This document shows positions 10,732-22,098 of a stretch of 64,000 nt of DNA, piece by piece. The stretch is from Styela clava (taxonomy: Eukaryota; Chordata; Ascidiacea; Stolidobranchia; Styelidae). Positions within the stretch are counted from its first letter, which is position 1, and the number at the start of each line of letters is the position of its first letter. The position numbers and the translations under genes are program-made. The stretch lies in NCBI RefSeq assembly GCF_964204865.1, contig NC_135250.1:10106001-10170000 (forward strand). The letters run 5' to 3'. The notes under the pieces are model-generated. The model did not search any database. It was not told the DNA's origin and saw only the letters and a program-made list of their open reading frames with translations.

Positions 10732-12764
10732 AGTGGTTCCCAAACACCGGTCCTGTCCGCGAAGCTTTTTTGGCGGTCTGCGAGAATATTTCGTTGTTTT
10801 GTTGTTTTTATGCCGTCTCAATCGCTTTACCGAAGACCAGGTTGAGTTGGTTTATTACGCAATTTCTCTTCCGCCGTCATATTGCGACGTTTTTCGCGAC
10901 ATCTTGGCGATGTCTTCCGCGACATCTTGGCACCGAGTAATCACACTTTTCGCTTTTTCGGCTCCGATTCATCGCGAATGCGCTCCATCAAATCTCGCAA
11001 GATTCAGAAACCTAAAAATCGGCACGCGTGCTTTTTCTGTTTTGCGTGCTTTTCCTGATTAATATGACCATCAATATAAAACGTTATGCATATTTTTCTG
11101 TTTAAACCAGAAAACAGTCAAGAACAGTATAATTTTCCAGTAAGCTATGAACTTGTTGCGACCCTGCAGGTGGTCACGAGACGCGCAAAAATCTATGGGC
11201 CGCAGAGATCTTTTCCAGTATTTTGAGCAAGCACAGTATGATTTTGAGTCAGGGGCCAAGTTACCAACGACATTGTCATTGTAATTTAAATTCATTTCGC
11301 TTGAGGCGTCGATCAACTGCAGAGAGAGTAATATGATAAACCCGATGGAAAAAAAGCTTGAAAAAATTTGTGATTCTACTTTACAGTCCAGATTTAAAAA
11401 AGAACCACTGTCACAATTTTGGATATCTCTTGATAACGAATTCCCATTGCTAACTAATCGAGCAATCAAACTGTTGTCCGTATTTTCAACCAGTTACTTA
11501 TGTGTTCTGCGAAAAAACATCCTCATAACTAGCTTTAATTGAAACGAAGCAAAGAAAACGGTGCACGCTGCTGCAGAGCTACGTGTTGCAGAAACTTCTT
11601 TGAGGCCTCGTTTGCAATCCTATATTGGAAACGAAACAGCAGAAAAATTCTCACTAGAGTTAATTGTGTTTGCACATGATTTGGCATGTACATGTTTTTG
11701 GACACGTCAGTGTACATAACTATCGTTTCAATGTTATGTTGTTGTTCTTGTTCATATTCTTCTTCTTCGTCATGATAAAATCGCCTTTCTCTTCGAATAC
11801 TGAACCAATTGCTTCGAAATTTTCAGTGGTTAAAGATGAAATTTTTCTCCAGAAGGCTATTACTTTTATTTATTCCAAATATTTCTGTTAGCTCTGTGAG
11901 ATTTGTTTTTGTTTGCTATGACGTCACCGAACGTTCTGCGGACGCATATGCTGGCACTCCTCTTCATGTTCTTTTGATCACGTGTCATCGAACGTCGGTG
12001 GTTCGTAACGAAATCCTTACTCTGCTAAGATTTGAGGAATGGCGAATGGCGAATAGTGCCGTACTTGGTGTTATATTACAGTAGTGACTCGGATCGTTGG
12101 TGTTACTACAGTTGTGAGTCGGACCATCTTGCAATTTCAATTCACGCTGTCACAAAACAGGAACTTCTAAAGATAGAGCAGTTCCGGTAACGCAACACTG
12201 CGCGGTGACACTGAACTAACTCGTAACTGTCTCGTAAAAGCGGAGCTTGCAGTCACTGTTATGACTGATGTCTTTAAATGTTAGTGCTTTTCTTGGAATC
12301 GGTAAACGTGTCCATACGTTTGAGCATAGCTCTCTTGATTTATTTGAGATGTTTTATGTGTGTCTTTTTTACGCATAATGAGTGCCCATTACGCAAATAT
12401 ATGGTTTTATTTTATGTTTCACTCATTTCAATTTTTGGCCGGCACATTATTTGATTTTTCTTCGTGTGAAATGTTTTTAAGTATGCCTTTTTTGGGACCT
12501 CCAGAAGTATGCGCACCAAGATGGCGCACAAACCGAACATGGTATGTGTGTACCGGTTAGGATTTAGGCTGTGCGACATCTTGGTGCGCATACTTCTGGA
12601 GCACCCTTTTTTGTCTAGAAGCATATTGAGTGCCCGACATTGCATTATATAACGCACATATATGTTATTCTTTTCTGTTCCGGTCATTTCAATTTTTGCC
12701 GGTCCGCGAGTACATTTGAGGTAATATTACCGGTCCGCCGGGGTAGAAAGGTTGGGAACCACTA
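10732..12764. mobile_element. hAT-like element with nested inserts
   Basis: The left end reads CAGTGGTTCCCAAAC and the right end (12751-12764) reads TTGGGAACCACT, inverted repeats typical of the hAT superfamily. The block interrupts a duplicated 3' flank: sequence left of 10732 and right of 12765 is continuous in block alpha near 1345-1380. A clear 8-bp target duplication is not preserved. Inside are a dispersed repeat on the opposite strand (11680-11930), two related segments about 250 bases apart (from about 12380 and about 12629) and a hairpin MITE. The left part (10760-10960) is related to 59838-60290. No intact transposase is seen, so it is probably non-autonomous or decayed. Confidence 0.7.
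12499..12601. mobile_element. Hairpin MITE with 31-bp inverted repeats
   Basis: The first 31 bases (from CTCCAGAAGTATGCGC) and the last 31 bases are reverse complements with one mismatch, around a 41-base centre. It lies inside the hAT-like element and between its two related internal segments. I associate this hairpin with ascidian genomes but cannot confirm that from sequence alone. Confidence 0.85.
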
Positions 12765-14438
12765 ATTATTCGAGTCTACTGCATGGTGCATACTCTACCG
12801 GTATGCATTATGCAATAGCGCAATTTCGATGACGTCATCCACCAGATAAACGAACCCCATGGAGGCCACAGAAATTTTCAAAATCAATAAAAGCAATGAA
12901 TAGCCTTCTAGCGAAAAATACAATGTTTAACCATTGAAAATTCAAAAGCGTCCAGTAGTTAACAAGAAACGCAATTTTTTTCACAACAAGAAAGGAAAAA
13001 TTTGAAAGAATGCTATCAACATGATCAACAACAGCATAATAAAAAAACAATCAATATAATAAATATCAATATAATCAAATAAGATTTTAACAGTTAGCTG
13101 CTTTGAAAAAATCGCTTTCTTCTGTTGTCTTGTTCTGTCAATACAGATATTGAGTTACTATTCGAGAAAATATAAATCCGGCAAAAGTATTTTAATACCT
13201 TTTATGCTATATCAGTGAGATTTCTGCTGTTGCATTACCGCTGACACAAATTTTACATCATTTACATATTATGTGACTCTCTGAAGAATGTGCTACTATA
13301 GCTTCTTCAGTCGGGCTACTCCTGTTTCGAGACTTTATAAACTGGAAACCGAGATTTGCAAGAATAATATGTAGATGGAAATAAGTAAAGTATAAGAAAG
13401 TAACGCAGTTGCGAGGTTTTTAAAACACAAAAACACGATTTTTTTAAAAATTTGCTAAAAAATGGAAAACGGTTTAAACTATACGGTATTTTTGAACACA
13501 ACCTAGGGTAAACCTACTTTTATTCATTTCGGAAGTATATTAATGTATCCCGTGAAGATCAGTTTTCGAATCTGGGGATTTTCGGGAGTCTAGGTAACAG
13601 CATATTATTCATTGTTGTGTTACAAAGGCGGCAGAATATTGTATTGTTCATATTGTTATAGGAACAATATATTATGTGAAGTATCATAGACGTGGGTGTG
13701 GTCGATGTGTTTGATGAACGTGAACGAAAAACTAAAAGTGATATGATTAAAAGTTATTGTTCTACGATGGTCGTTAGTTACAGTAGAAATCAGAAACACG
13801 TATTTCATACTTAATTTAATATAATGGGGTATAAGTTGGGAAAAAGAACTAGGCGGGTAATAACATCTAGTGTTTAGAACCATATGCGTTGTTCACTGTT
13901 CCGGACGAATCGCGTACTCACAAAAAAGATGTGTATGAGAGATCACCAGACAGAGTGGTGTAGCGTCTGAAAAGTTGACCATATGGTCATTGCATATTAT
14001 ATTTTTTTCACTCAATGACATCATTCCAAACTTTGCATCCTGTATGAGGTCATAAAGATCATGAATCTTGTCCCATCTAGAATATTGTCTTCAATGTAAG
14101 ATGGATATTAGTAGATATGTAGGGAATAAATAGTTGAAAGACAGAGAAGAAGAATGTTTTAGAATAATTTAATTTGAGTAGATCCAAAATCCCTGAAGTC
14201 ATACTTATTGACTCTTTGTGAACATACGGGGAAATAGATGTACGTCAGCCAGCGAATATAATCATTCGATTATCATATCATTGGTAAAATAGAAAATAAT
14301 TTGGTAGATTCTATAAACAATATATCTAACTTTTACAAACTTTGTACCGATGGTAAAAGAATGAAGGCCTTCTAACTAAATCATTTCTGTTTTTCATCTT
14401 TTTTTTACGTTTACAGCCTTGTGTGAAGGAAAGGAAAT
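12765..14438. other. Duplicated flank and upstream region of copy 3
   Basis: From 12765 to about 13900 the sequence matches about 23800-26330, with the hAT element of 25024-26053 absent here. A dispersed repeat copy spans about 12830-13045. The stretch 13900-14438 is unique and leads into copy 3. No gene is supported. Confidence 0.6.
13479..13486. other. Empty site paralogous to the hAT insertion at 25024
   Basis: CTATACGG here occupies the position of the target sequence CTCTACGG that is duplicated around the element at 25024-26053. The flanks on both sides align with the flanks of that element. Confidence 0.85.
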
Positions 14439-15700
14439 ATGTCAACTAAAACTTGCAATCGATTTTCATGGATTTATCAAACTGCAATTGTAGTTTTCAC
14501 CTTCGGCTTGAACTGGAATACAAACTTCTATCATTTTTCCTGGCAAGATTTCACAGTCGACGCTGTTCCTTTTTTTTTCGATGGCACAGTATCGTCAGTT
14601 TTTGCGGAAATAAGCTTCAACTATCAAATAGGGCGAATTGATATTAACACAGTCGTACTGGGTATAATATCATATATCACTGTCTTTTATGGGTTTGTTA
14701 TATTGAGTATACTTCTTCCCAGGCTTGTATACTTAATTTACATGGGATCCGAGCAGAAAGATATTGAAGCTTTTAGTATAAGATGTATGATGTTGATAAC
14801 AGAAACTATTCCTCTATTGTTTGTAAATTTATATTTTGAAATCAGAAACCAACGTCCATCATTGTTACGTGTTTGTTCAATTATAATGTCTACTTACAGC
14901 ACATTTTGCGCTATGAAGCGTTTCAAAACAAGTACAACATACCAAAAAAGGCGCGTAGAAAATCGAATTAAAGGATTTTCAATTTTTTTTTCCTTGTACT
15001 CTCGATATATTTAACCAATATGATGAGCGGGATTCTCAATGTGAATCCGAAACAATTAATACCTGAAAATAATTTTATTTTATATTTATTTTCCGTATTT
15101 TCTGATTTTACGAGTATTATGAGCGAACTATATTCACAACTACTTTTATATTTTATCTTGCTCATAAAGCTTACATTAATACTCAATATGGACATAATGA
15201 ATTATCTGAACTTGCACTATTATCTGTCGTATGCACGACCTCTAATGTTGTCCCATTTTACTTTTGTCTGTTGTACTACGGAAGGGTGTCGAGTTTAATG
15301 AATTGTTCATTGTTTATTTCGATTATTGGAATTTGGTGGACAACATTCTCAATAAATGTATTCGAGAAGCTTTATGCTTTTAAAACAACAATACTTTGGT
15401 ATTTTGTGTTGTCCATACCGTGCGGAGTTTTTTTTTGAGTATTCTGTAAATTCTAACGATAAAATTTCATTAGTAATTGGTTATTTATTTCAATTTCCCG
15501 GTTGTGCATTTTTCTATTACGTATTTTTTCATAGAAGACCTTGTAATACTTCAATTACTCGAATACAATCAGATAACAACAAACTGAAATCGGCATTTAT
15601 TAAAAAGGAAAAACGTAAACAACAGCAAAAAAAACCTAAAAATTTATATAAACATATGTATTCTCGAGAACAACGAAAATTTAGAAAACGTATTAAATAG
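14439..15700 (+). pseudogene. Frameshifted divergent orphan membrane protein (copy 3)
   Basis: The first 180 codons align with copies 2 and 4: an LNWNT motif, the QIGRIDINT segment matching LNGRIDFRT, IYMG, ET-x-P, SIIMS and VENRIKGF. After base 14981, in a run of nine T, the homology moves to a second frame (about 14990-15150). Near 15143-15160 it moves to a third, starting AHKAY and matching SHRAY of copy 2. At a second nine-T run (15428-15436) it returns to the second frame, ending in a basic Lys/Arg tail at 15700. Homology covers the full family length, with no large deletion. This is either a recent pseudogene or, since two shifts sit in homopolymers, partly sequencing error. It is the most divergent of the four copies and so useful for judging which residues are constrained. 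Confidence 0.8.
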
Positions 15701-16787
15701 ACATCAAATTTTGAAAGTATAGGTATTTTATATTATTCCCCGAAATTTCTAATAAGGATTTTCGTAGGAACAATTTATACAACTTTAGCATTCAGGAACA
15801 TGTTTCGTTCTGTCATTCATTGTCTCGGGTTATTCAATCACGGATTGAAATATTCAGATATTAATTTTCATTTTTACGACGTACATAATTACCTGTATAG
15901 AGTTAATAAGAGTTTCTGTTTACGACGTGAATCATGAGAACACCTATTCAATATTATTTTGTTGTTTGATAAACGTGTATATATATGTTCAATATCGTAT
16001 CACTGTTATCATAAGTCTTTAGAAGTTTTAATATTGTATTCTGGGTATCGTGGAAAACTATAAATAAAATCAAATATATTTCTTTTTACGTCTCATCATT
16101 AACGATCCAGCTTACGAGTCAGAGTTTATCAAACTTTGGTCACTCGATATACTGAGACATTTTATTTTATCTCTACATGCTTACTTCTACCTACGGATCT
16201 TAAAAATTGAATGCTTTTGCAAAAGTATATTAAACTTAATTTTATTATTTTACCCACCTCTGAAGTTTGTTTCGTTGATTTCAGCTCTTAGGACTGGGTG
16301 TTCAAAGTCTATGAGTCATGCTACATCGAAGGTGTATGATTATACAGTTGCAGTTTCTGATGGTTTTTGTAGGCAGACTCGACTATTATATTTTATTCGA
16401 AAAAGTATACACAGGTGCATTTATTTATCCGAGTTTCTAGAAACGACTATTGCTCAATTTCTATTGATGATTGAACAAATGCGTATAATAATGATAAATT
16501 TTCATTTTAATTGCTGTCGCATCTTCTGTAAGAAATTTTCCTTCATTTTAATTATGGACAATAGGCTGTGTTCTAAAAAAGTCTTTCGCAATTTCTACTT
16601 TTCACCGCCATGCAAGTCTTGCGATAATCATTCAATTTTATAAGCGTAGTACATTCATACTTAGTTAAATAAACTGATTTTCTGTCCAAAAGTTGATACT
16701 ATACTCAATTGCATGTATTTTTTTTTCATGCTTTATAACACACAAAGTCCCAATTATATTTAATCGAGCCAAATTGGTTGCCTATTC
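15701..16787. other. Intergenic, nothing supported
   Basis: A/T-rich 3' flank of copy 3. AATAAA-like sequences occur near 16060. A 122-codon frame at 16275-16643 has no recognisable domain and no sign of conservation elsewhere in the window, so I do not call it. Confidence 0.5.
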
Positions 16788-18219
16788 CATAGGTTCTCAA
16801 AGTGCTCCGTACGGAGCCCCAGGGCTCCGCGAGAGAACCCCTAGGGCTCCGCGAGGTATTCGATTACTTTTCAAAATAATGACTAATTTTGTGACTGTTC
16901 AAAGAGGCAATAACAGCTTTGATAAAATCTGACAATAATATAGCCTCGAAATATGGCAAAGAGACGGAATTAAAAAATGACATTATTTATAAGCAGGAGC
17001 GCAGTCAGGTTTCTTAAGAGGGAGGTGGTTCAAATTCAAAACTAAAATTGGAAATTTCCGCGAAACATTCTTCGCGATTAAAAAAACGTATGACGAAATT
17101 TCTGTTGCGTAAAATATTCAATTCATGACCGATGCGAGCATTTAACGTGTCTCGTCGTTATAATGTAATTGTGCTCATCGTTACTCAAGTTTGATTCGAG
17201 ATTACTATTAAGATTACTAAAATGAAAGAATACTATTTTAAAATAACATAAAATATGTGATAAACTGCCAACTGTAAATAAATTGGAGTCGTATTTTTGC
17301 GATCTTGGGATTTGTCAAACTTGATTTGTTCTTTCGCATTTGAGATTATTTTTAAGCACGATATCGCCGTTTAAAATATCACAATGTCTGAGCAAAATAC
17401 GAACATTTTATTGCATTCGGCTCCGTCGGGAGTTTCAGAATGAGAAAAAGGTACATCGCGCGCACAATTGACTGTGTTTCGATTTCGCAGTTACTACGAT
17501 GAAAACCTAACATAACACCAAATTTTGTGATTTACAATGTCCACAAAAGCGTTTTCAATCCTAGGTGAGTATGCTGAAACCAAACGTGTGATCTTCCATT
17601 TTAAGTTTTAGTTTTAAAATTTTAGAATGCCGCTTTTCAATCAAGAAATTTGAGTTGCAGATTTACCTCTTTATTAATTATTATTTTTAGCATTTCGCCG
17701 CCGATGACTATAATATGGTAACATCTTTTTCACATTGAACTCAAAATTCCCCAGGAGAACAAAAAAGCAATTAACGTCGTCATTGTGTAACAATACATGT
17801 ATATGACGAGGGAAATTTTTGATTTAGGAAGAATAAACACCGGCGTAAAGATGTTCAAAGGTTCAAAAACACGCCAAGCTGAGGAAAAAATCGGCAATTG
17901 TAACAAAATGCAATCGCGCACATTATTAGCGGCCTTTTAAGTCTTCCAAAAATGTCAAAAAGTAAAAGATAGTATTTCTGTCAAGTGTCAAATTTATAGC
18001 TTTAGTATATATAATTTATGTTTGAAATTAAGATTTATTTATGACTTGTATTAACCCTATTAAAAAAGGTTCAGCATTTAAATTGAGTAAAGTACTTTTA
18101 ACTTGCTCAGGAATATAAATCTGAAAGTAACAATTTTAACATTTATTTTGGGGCTCCGTGAATAATAGTCTATAGTAATAGTCAAGGGCTCCGCGACACC
18201 AAAAGTTTGAGAACCCCTG
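16788..18219. mobile_element. hAT-like non-autonomous element
   Basis: The left end is CATAGGTTCTCAAAG and the right end TTTGAGAACCCCTG, with GGGCTCCGCGA-type subterminal repeats near both ends. This is a hAT-type arrangement. Flanks read GCCTATTC on the left and GCCCTATTC just beyond the right end, so the target duplication is nearly but not exactly preserved. The interior has no transposase frame. Homology with the truncated copy at 1947-3001 starts at 17158. Confidence 0.75.
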
Positions 18220-19021
18220 GGCCCTATTCCAACTAATAGACTGGCATTCCTGAATTCTCCCCCCCCCCTCCCTCCTGTCGCTCCCTTGTTTCTGAGTTTT
18301 TAGTGAGCCCACCTCTGTCGTTGAGCTCCGGAATTTTGTTGGTTGTAGGTTTTATTTTCATGTCTGGGAAAAAAACTGACGCACTGATGTCCATTACTAC
18401 TGCAATACTGCAATAATGTCATAGCAACAAATGTTGGATCGTCTATTTGGGACCGGGCTTTTCAAGTATTTCTGGTGTTACTCGCACAATATCACTCCAT
18501 ATTCCTGGCTAGATGATAGCACCAGTTATTTTATTACCTACATCTTCAACAATCACAAAGGCGATGGTTGCATGTGTTACATATCTGACCAAACTTAAAC
18601 AAATAATACATAATGACAAAAGAGAAAACCGAATTTTTAATTTTTTAACATTTAGTAGTACGGCTAGGCAGATATATCCACGCGCTTATTGACTCCAGGA
18701 CTCAACTATGCAAGTGGCCCTAAGAGTACATATGATATTAGACAGCTTTTTATGGCAATAATCACCTTATAGGTTGAGCAATGCAAAATAAAACACCAAA
18801 ATGAAATTAAGGTCTAAATGTCACGTGCAGGGATGGCACAAAGAGAAATTTTGGATGGGAAATGGCGTTGCAAAACCAATGAGAAACACTTGTCCAGTGA
18901 CGATGCCCATATGTTATTTCGATGGAAAATGTTCTCAATCAATTTCTGTGTACATTAAACGGAGTAAACTTGTGCGATTATTACTTATCGATTTTGATCG
19001 GTAAGTATGTTGATAGGTATT

Positions 19022-19024
<3 letters not shown>

Positions 19025-19118
<94 letters not shown>

Positions 19119-19119
19119 G
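19025..19119. repeat. (TCTG)n microsatellite, long allele
   Basis: About 24 tandem TCTG units, against about six at the paralogous site 3336-3359. The long open frames through it on both strands are artefacts of the 4-base repeat. Confidence 0.95.
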
Positions 19120-20445
19120 CCTGTTAGTTAGATGCACGCGATATCTCACGAAAACATATCTCATCATATCTCGGACCAGAAGCCGATTGATTTTGTGATT
19201 TTGCGAATTATGTCGTATAATTAGCGAGTTATTAATTGATTAGTGATGGGACACAGGTGGTCACTATGGAGTAAGAGCGCTGTTTTAGGGATCCCCTAAC
19301 TTTTGATCGATAAGTCCTCGGTCTCTGACCGATATTCTCATCATATATGTCAGTGCATATTGAAACTAAAATCCTATACACAATCATTTAGGGTGCGCAG
19401 TGTTTTATAATAATATTATTATTATTTCAAAAGCTCTATGAAGAAGGTGCGATTGTACTTTTGACATCGAGTTACAACATGAAGCTGAATACTTATGAAG
19501 GTATTTCCAGCTTGCTAGAAAGGTGGATTAGCAATGCCTATTTGCTATTTTTGACGCGTCATTGTTTTCACATTTGTAGGAAACACACGGGATTTGGTTA
19601 GCGTAAGAGTTTGTCGACTTTAGAATTAACTTAAATATCTGTTTATTGAATATTAAATATTATAGGGCAAACAATAGTAAACAAAAAAATTCAAAGCAAG
19701 AAAATCATCGCGAGAGATTTGCATTGCGTATGGAATTTATACGTGGTCGTGTATTCTAGTTAGAGACTATGGAAAAAATGTTATAAAAACAAATTATTTT
19801 ATTCTTCTTCCTACTTTTGATCTAATATAAGTTTTTTTTTGCCCGACCACTGTCAGATAGCTGTTTCATGTTTCGAAGGTTTCAGTCAGGTTAACAAACT
19901 ACGAATCATATCTATTTCACATAGACCATTTGTGACACGATTTGACCCTGCCCTGGCGTAACAATGTCTTTAATATGTATTCTCTTAAAGCCGACATTTG
20001 TTTTATTTATATAATCCAAAACACAATAGGTCACGCAAGAAGACAGCGACATGGTTGATGTGTTTGGTAGACGTGTCCTATAATTAATCTATCAAAGGAA
20101 TTCAAAAACGTCTAAGCGTAATTGAAGATGTTCCATTGTGAATAACAATAAAAGATCGGCATCGATTTCTCATTAAAGACATGGCTGCTATAAAGTAACA
20201 ATCTATTTCGGGCCACTCGTTCACGGATTTCGAATATTGGATTAAGACTGGAATTTCTCAAAGGAGAAAATGAAGAGAGGTTATCTGATGCTTAAATTTA
20301 TAAAAACCTATTTAAAACCGCTCGTAAGGACAAGTTGCACGGACGCATTGGATTTATAGATTCTATGATATAGCCTGCATATATACTTACATAAATACAT
20401 TTTTCATAGTTTATATCATCAATTTTGATATAAAAGTGTTAGCAA

Positions 20446-21579
20446 ATGGCATTATTTACTCGGAATCGGTTGTCACTGCTTTGTGGACTTATATGCATGG
20501 TTGTTAACTTTATTCTCAACTGGAAGACAAGACTTGATAATTTGAGATATCGCGTCTTCATCGTAGAAGATATCAAGTGGAGCTCATTTGATGACGAATC
20601 GGTTATGGAAAAATTGTTACATATCAGTGTTAACTATCTAAATGGAAGAATTAACTTTCGCACTACGGTACTTGGATACATATCATCGTTTTCGGCATGT
20701 TTCGGCTTCATGTTATTGGTGATATTGATTTTTAGAAAAATATATCTTATATATGTGGGAACACGGGAAAACGATATTGAGGCTTTTAGCATGAGATGTC
20801 TTCTTTTATTATACGAAACTGGCCCAAATTTAGTTGTTAACTCATATATGGTATTTATTAGAAAGAGTGTTTCCTTGCTTGGACTCGGCTCAATTGTTAT
20901 GTCAATGTTTAGCGTATGTCAAATCGTATACCGCCTAATAAAATCTAATGGAAGTCAGAGGAAACAAGTGCAAAATCGAATAAAAGGGTTTTGGACGTTA
21001 AGTATTGTTTCCCCCATATTTTTGGTTAATACCCTAAACAGAATTTTACACGCGGAAACGATAGCTTCAATTGAAAACTCTGCTGTGATAGATTTAATTT
21101 TTTATACATCGGGCCCGATAAATGCTATGGCAGAACTTTTTTCAATATCATTTATTTGCTATCTTGCAGCTAGGGCGTACGCTGAAATTCCATACAAAAA
21201 CTATGAAATATCAGAGTTCAGAACATTAATTGTGATATGTACAACAATTTCAAATCTATCAACCTGTGCTTGTCTTGCGTTTTACGGCACTGTGACGACT
21301 TTCCTCGAGATTTCGTTTGCTATTTCGTTTATTGCTTTGCTGTGGGTATGCTCTTCAAAAAATGTATTAATGCAGTTATGGGCTTTGAAAAAAGCGCTTT
21401 TCGTTTATTTTGTTTTATCTAAACTGGCTGTATGGTTCGTTGGTAACTTTTACATATATGGAAATACAATTTCACGGAATATTGCATATTTACTGTCAAT
21501 CTTTGGTTGTGCTTTATTCTACTATCTACTTTTCCATAAAAGATACCATAATGTTTTATCTACCAAAACAGAGGAGTGA
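20446..21579 (+). CDS. Orphan multi-pass membrane protein, copy 4 (XKR-like candidate)
   Basis: Intact single-exon frame of 377 codons starting MALFTRNR, the start shared with copy 1. It has the same order of about ten hydrophobic stretches as copy 2 and the same markers: NWKTRLDN, IYVG, ET-x-P, GSIVMS, YRLIKS and the RAYAEIPYKNYE loop. It ends at TGA (21577-21579) where copy 2 has TGG, so it lacks the last 31 or so residues, the lysine-rich tail. The sequence after the stop still encodes a recognisable version of the tail, showing the stop is a recent nonsense change. By eye it is roughly 70-75% identical to copy 2 and closest to dead copy 1. As in copy 2, relation to XK-related membrane proteins is suggested by the ET-x-P / SIV-MS spacing only. 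Upstream sequence is shared with copies 1 and 2. Confidence 0.83.
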   Translation: MALFTRNRLSLLCGLICMVVNFILNWKTRLDNLRYRVFIVEDIKWSSFDDESVMEKLLHISVNYLNGRINFRTTVLGYISSFSACFGFMLLVILIFRKIYLIYVGTRENDIEAFSMRCLLLLYETGPNLVVNSYMVFIRKSVSLLGLGSIVMSMFSVCQIVYRLIKSNGSQRKQVQNRIKGFWTLSIVSPIFLVNTLNRILHAETIASIENSAVIDLIFYTSGPINAMAELFSISFICYLAARAYAEIPYKNYEISEFRTLIVICTTISNLSTCACLAFYGTVTTFLEISFAISFIALLWVCSSKNVLMQLWALKKALFVYFVLSKLAVWFVGNFYIYGNTISRNIAYLLSIFGCALFYYLLFHKRYHNVLSTKTEE

Positions 21580-22098
21580 CATGGGCTAGTACAAACACCC
21601 CAAAAGACACGGAAAAGAATGTGAAAAAAGGAAAAAATGTTGTTTATTAACTTAAAAAAATTGGTATTGACATTTTTGAAGCAATCTAGAACGAGGTTTA
21701 TGCCGTCGATCAAATTGATTAAAATTGACATGACCTGAGATCTATCATTGTTTCTTTCATTATTTTTTCTTTCCATAACTAAATTATATGACAATAAATG
21801 TCATAGAGTCTTTAAATTAACAGCTGACTTGTGCTTCATTCTATATGTTTCCAATAGTTATTGATAATGTATGAAGATGATTATATATTTATACAGTAGT
21901 TCATTTTTGCACTCCAATTTTTATTGAATACTTTACAGTCACTTAACCCTATTGCTTTGTCATATGTCCATCAATTTATAGACAATGAGCACTACTTTTT
22001 TTAATTAAATTGTGCTATCACCAAAATTAGTTTTATTCAGCAGGTACTCATTTCCGGAGAATTGATACGAAAATTTTCCATATATCGGCTTGTTTGAA
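21580..22098. other. 3' flank of copy 4
   Basis: Decayed tail codons followed by A/T-rich sequence shared with 5880-6400 and 8800-9240. No gene is supported. Confidence 0.6.

Noticed and set aside
10698-11062. Two overlapping frames at 10698 and 10715
   Set aside because: Both lie within the hAT-like element and resemble the non-coding fragment at 59838-60290.
16275-16643. 122-codon frame downstream of copy 3
   Set aside because: No domain, no hydrophobic pattern shared with the membrane family, no paralogue in the window.
18922-19198. Overlapping open frames through the TCTG tract on both strands
   Set aside because: A 4-base repeat stays open in every frame; no coding composition on either side.
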